DNA from: Jimgerdemannia flammicorona
Lineage: Eukaryota; Mucoromycota; Endogonomycetes; Endogonales; Endogonaceae
Direction of reading: 5' to 3'
Length of the DNA: 21,539 bases
Assembly: GCA_003990745.1 (NCBI GenBank)
Contig: RBNI01001631.1
Coordinates: 1 to 21,539 of the forward strand
Shown here: positions 18,195 to 21,539 of the stretch, in pieces
Numbering within the stretch: position 1 is the stretch's first letter
Layout of the letters: every line of letters starts with the position of its first letter
The notes under the pieces: generated by a model
The model's input: the letters and a program-made list of their open reading frames with translations, nothing else
The model's database searches: none
Told to the model about the DNA's origin: nothing
Position numbers and translations under genes: made by a program

Positions 18195-18196
<2 letters not shown>

Positions 18197-18235
<39 letters not shown>
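18197..18235 (-). repeat. Poly(A) tail of LINE copy C (T-run on the plus strand)
   Basis: Thirty-nine uninterrupted T separate the LTR sequence GAGTTA from the LINE 3' UTR. This marks target-primed insertion and the minus-strand orientation. Length in a homopolymer may be affected by sequencing. Confidence 0.9.
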
Positions 18236-18238
<3 letters not shown>

Positions 18239-18327
18239 GTCACTTGGACTCCATCCTTTATTTACCCATCTATCCCATAAAAGTACATTGATCCCAATCC
18301 CTAACCAATCCCCTGGGGGGGGTCCCC

Positions 18328-21300
18328 TCATCCTACCTCTACCTGATGAAATTCCACTTTGTCCAACACAATCCCCACCCTCCCACCACTTTGCTCACAG
18401 ATTCTAGTTACCATACTATGCCATCTCCCCCCCAGAGGACCCTAACCAACCCACCATCCAGTCAGCAGATCCCCCAACAGCTCCTCCCACCATACCACCT
18501 TCTCCAGCAGTCCCATCTGCTACCCCTCCTTAAATACAAAGAGCCAATGACCTGTCAGTCCTACCCACACTGCCAACATCCAACCTACAGTAAGCCAACT
18601 ATCATCCACCCCCTCCACTAGCCGAGATTTCATGTCATCCCAGCGACCCCCCACACCAACCTGCCTCTGCTCCACACCCAGTCTATTCCCGATTACTACC
18701 CAAAAGTCCCCCAATACCTCACACTCTCCTAGCCAATGTTCTGGCATCTGCACCAGACCCCCAGCCTGCCCTACATTGTAACACTCCTCACACTCAAAGC
18801 AGCCACCATCAACCAGATGCTCAGTATGGAAATTCAACATAACATTCCTCTGCAGTACCCACCACCATACCACCCAGTATTTAGGAGGAAGCCAACATCA
18901 CACCTTGGCACTCCAAGACCAGATACCTGCCCAGTCCCACTCCTCGCCGATCCCTGCTGCCTGCCAGCCACTTGGCCAAAGATCCAGACCAAGACCCCGC
19001 TGACACTCCACTCTATCCCCAATATCAAATGTTTCAAGTGGAGTACCCCCCAGGAGCAGCCTATCCCAACTCCACATACCGGACCCCCACATCACCTCCC
19101 CCTCATTACCCTGCCAACACAGGCCAATTCTGTGCACTCCCTCTACCACTCCCCACCAAAAGCCCTTGAATTGCAGCTGCCGAGTACCATTCAGCCCCAC
19201 CATAGAGAGCAGATCTCCAGAGGACCCTTGAGGGGAGGATCTCATCTCCCACACCTTTTGCAGCAGAGGCACCCAACCCCTGCCCCACAGTTCAGCAGCT
19301 CTCTTCAACCACCAGGCTTGCAAGCAGTGCAACCGCTTGGGAAAATCCACAAGGCCTAGATCCCCCCTGACCACCGGTATCACCAAAGTATCCCAACTGA
19401 CCTGGGCCCTCCTCCCTGCCCAAATCCAATCTCTAGCCACTTTCGTCAGCCTCTTCACCACCTACACTAGGAAGTCCAGGTGATAGGCCACATACCACAG
19501 CTTGGGGAACCAATATACATTCAGTATTGTCACCCGTTCTGCCAGAGAGATATGGCGGCCTCCCCAACCTCGAAGGGCCTCCCCCCACATGGTCACTCTG
19601 CTCTCCCACCACACCTATGGCAGGACTGAGCCATACACAGAGAGGAAGATGTCCAGATACTGCACCACCTCCCCAGTAGGGACAATTGTTCCAATGACAT
19701 CCCCACCCACTAGTCCATTCCCTAGCACCATTGTCTCACACTTATTCCAGTTGAGCTTCACCCCAGAGTGAGCCTCATACTAATCTACTATCTCCTTAAG
19801 TACCTTGACATCTGCTATAGACTCAAGTCCAACCACCATATCATCAGCAAAGGCCCCCACCTTCCACCCTATATCATATATAGAGAGCCCCACCACCTTT
19901 CAGTGAATCTGATCCATCAATGGCTCCAGCAAAAGGGCATAGAGAATAGGGGACAAAGGATCCCCCTGAGGAACTCCTCTTCCCAAGGAAAATGCCAGAC
20001 CATGGTGTCCATTGCACATCAATACTGCCTGACTACTCCCCAGCAGACTCAACATAGAGGCCCGAAATCTCAGAGGAATACCAATTTGATCTAACACCTT
20101 GCCCAGCCAAACCCACTATACCCGGTCATAAGCCTTCTCCTGGTCCAAGAAAACCAACCTGCCATCGAGTCTACAGGTCCAAGCCCCTTCAATGACACCA
20201 TGAACCCAAGCAGTTCCATCTCTTATAAGCCTGCCCCCAACAAAGCCCTGCTGCTCCTCCCCCAGCACCCCTTGGGCAACTTTCTGCAGCCTAGCAATGA
20301 TCACCTTAGTCACCATTTTCCTGTCCATATCTAGGAGCATAATCAGCCTCCAATTCTTCCAGTCCTCCCTTCTCCCTTTATCTTTGTATAATAAGGCCAC
20401 CAGCCCAAGGTCCTGTTCTCCAACCCACTCACCCCTCTGAATAACATGGTCACAGAGGGCAGTCATCTCACCCAAAACTCCAGAAGTCCCACGGCAATCC
20501 ATCCTCCCCTGGTGATGTTTCAAGTTTAGTCGCTGCAAGGACACTCTGAATCTCCTCTCCTTGTACCAGTAAGATCAAGTCACCCAAATCAGCTACTTGC
20601 AGCAGCCCCCACTCCTCTAGTGTATTGGCAATCGCTTCCTCATCTGCACCCCCTTCTTCCTCACTCCACAAATCCTGCCATTGCTCCTTCAAAACTCCTA
20701 AGATTCGTTGTGTGCCATGTACCATATCCCCATCGGCATCTAAGACCCCATTCCACCAATGCTGCACTCTCCTAGCATTGAGGAGTCTCAATAAGTACCT
20801 AGTAGGCCACTCACCCTCCTCAAGCCCCTGCCACTGTAGCCTGGCAGCCATGCCTCGCATATGAGTCTCCTCCTCATCTTGCAATACCTGTTGTAGTTCC
20901 ACTATCTCCAATTTTGCCCTCTCCATCCTCCAGTCCTCCACTCTATCAGAAGTGAGCAGATCTACCCAATCCAATTGCAGTCTCCACAGCCTATTGGAAG
21001 CACACCTTGTGTGCTCCCTCCTCTGCCTCCCAGCCTCCCTACCGGCTCTTCTCCAAAAGACCCTTGCAGTCTCTTTCAAATGTTTCCAACATATATCTAC
21101 AGACAAACCCTCATGCCGCCACACAGCAACCTTTGCCTGAATGTCCTCCACCCATGAGTCCTACAACCCCATCTCGGCCAGCAGGGAGGAGTTAAGGCAC
21201 TAATATCCGGGTCCATCTCCACTCCCCCCAAACCGCCCCTGCCCCAACAGTCCCCAGTGGTCAGACCATGGGCACCACTCCACCTCTAATGACTTCCAAA

Positions 21301-21539
21301 CATTGGAACCCCAATACTCAGCCATCAGAATCCAGTCAATCCTGGTACCTAAGCCATTCACCCAATGTATATAAACCCTTACATCACCCTACCGTATTCT
21401 GCCCATATCCCCCAATGAGCTCAACCTCTCCACCTCCTCCCATGCCCCCAGCCCTCCACTTCTCCCCCCTGCACTCCTCCCTCCATCAGTCCTGTCTAGA
21501 TGCTGATCCTGAACCATATTAAAGTCCCCCCCCAGAACA
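18328..21539 (-). pseudogene. LINE copy C ORF2: endonuclease C-terminus, reverse transcriptase, zinc-binding tail (partial)
   Basis: From the right edge, the end of the endonuclease domain is seen (DWILMAEYW, then WSDHWGLLGQGRFGG near 21290-21240). A helical linker then leads to RT. RT blocks are GEDGLPWDFW (near 20500), QQGFVGGRLIRDGTAW, LVFLDQEKAYDRV (near 20120-20155), GVPQGDPLSPILYALLLEPL (near 19915-19975) and the catalytic FADD at 19840-19851. From about 20544 to the probable stop at 18328 one frame holds, broken only by stops such as those near 20114, 19903, 19789, 19607, 19466 and 18895. The zinc-binding tail CEEC...HWLGEC (18722-18795) is intact. A 23-nt deletion near 20480, relative to copy A, shifts the frame between the first RT block and the rest. 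The copy is inactive but is the best reference for the family. Confidence 0.88.

Larger units (their letters stand above)
8343..18196 (+). mobile_element. Ty3/gypsy LTR retrotransposon with dUTPase-like domain; 3' LTR interrupted
   Basis: The order is 5' LTR, primer-binding site, gag with a zinc-knuckle relic, protease, long spacer, dUTPase-like domain, RT, RNase H, integrase, polypurine tract and 3' LTR. RT before integrase places it in the Ty3/gypsy lineage. The LTR starts are 8980 bp apart (8343 and 17323). The 3' LTR is cut after about 874 bp by the poly(A) end of LINE copy C, so the rest of it and the second target-site duplication should lie beyond the right edge. Internal frames change several times, stops of all three kinds occur and key residues are lost, so the element is not autonomous. 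The plus strand is A-rich, in contrast to the C-rich plus strand of the flanking LINEs. CpG is nearly absent, roughly 15-20 by eye over 9 kb. Confidence 0.92.
17323..18196 (+). repeat. 3' LTR, truncated by LINE copy C
   Basis: It aligns with 8343-9222 of the 5' LTR, including all internal landmarks. Alignment stops at GAGTTAT (18191-18197), after which the 5' LTR reads CTGAGCTATC but this copy reads a T-run, the reversed poly(A) tail of LINE copy C. The missing 500 bp or so should follow the 5' end of copy C outside the window. Confidence 0.92.
18197..21539 (-). mobile_element. LINE copy C, inserted in the 3' LTR, 5' part outside the window
   Basis: On the minus strand this copy ends in a 39-nt poly(A) (T-run 18197-18235) directly after a 3' UTR that matches the start of copy A (TAGTCACTTGGA). 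Its right edge at 21539 corresponds to about 2681 of copy A, inside the endonuclease domain. The rest of ORF2, ORF1 and the 5' UTR (about 2.5 kb by comparison with A) should lie to the right. It has the RT core lost from A. The pure tail and its position inside an already inserted LTR make it one of the youngest events here. Confidence 0.9.

Noticed and set aside
18736..19359. 207-codon plus-strand open frame
   Set aside because: It is antisense to ORF2 of LINE copy C, which has the RT and zinc-binding motifs on the other strand.
1..21539. tRNA, rRNA, bacterial operon signals
   Set aside because: I saw no cloverleaf candidates, rRNA-like sequence or ribosome-binding-site/terminator pairs. 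All supported genes are eukaryotic retroelement relics.

Overview
The window holds no recognisable host gene. It is a pile of decayed retrotransposons, most likely from a filamentous fungus with a transposon-rich genome. I infer this from the element types: APE-type LINEs with a separate ORF1, and a Ty3/gypsy element whose reading frames are broken mainly by transition-type stops, with very few CpG left. No marker gene fixes the species, and another eukaryote is not excluded.

Layout. (1) 1-5249, minus strand: LINE copy A, close to full length (3' UTR, ORF2, ORF1, 5' UTR), with a deletion of about 641 bp that removes the reverse transcriptase core. (2) about 5262-6534, minus strand: LINE copy B, an older fragment of the same family (ORF1 and 5' UTR only). 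The 5' end of A abuts an internal position of B, so A probably inserted into B. (3) 6535-8342: AT-rich spacer with no recognised gene. (4) 8343-18196, plus strand: a Ty3/gypsy LTR retrotransposon with a 5' LTR of about 1.37 kb, primer-binding site candidate, gag, protease, a long unusual spacer, a dUTPase-like domain, reverse transcriptase, RNase H, integrase, a C-terminal extension, polypurine tract and the first 874 bp of the 3' LTR. (5) 18197-21539, minus strand: LINE copy C, with a 39-nt poly(A) tail read as T on the plus strand. It interrupts the 3' LTR and runs off the window with its RT core present.

The most unusual item is the gypsy element. About 2.1 kb lie between protease and reverse transcriptase. 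This stretch encodes Cys/His clusters (one resembling half of a fungal Zn2Cys6 finger), a segment I cannot name, and a domain carrying the ordered motifs of a trimeric dUTPase (13546-13895). The motif-3 position that normally holds the catalytic Asp reads as Val. The LTRs carry five tandem 19-bp units just upstream of a TATA box. Each element has several frameshifts or stops, so none of the copies can make its proteins as it stands. The relative order of events is B first, then A; and the gypsy element first, then C.
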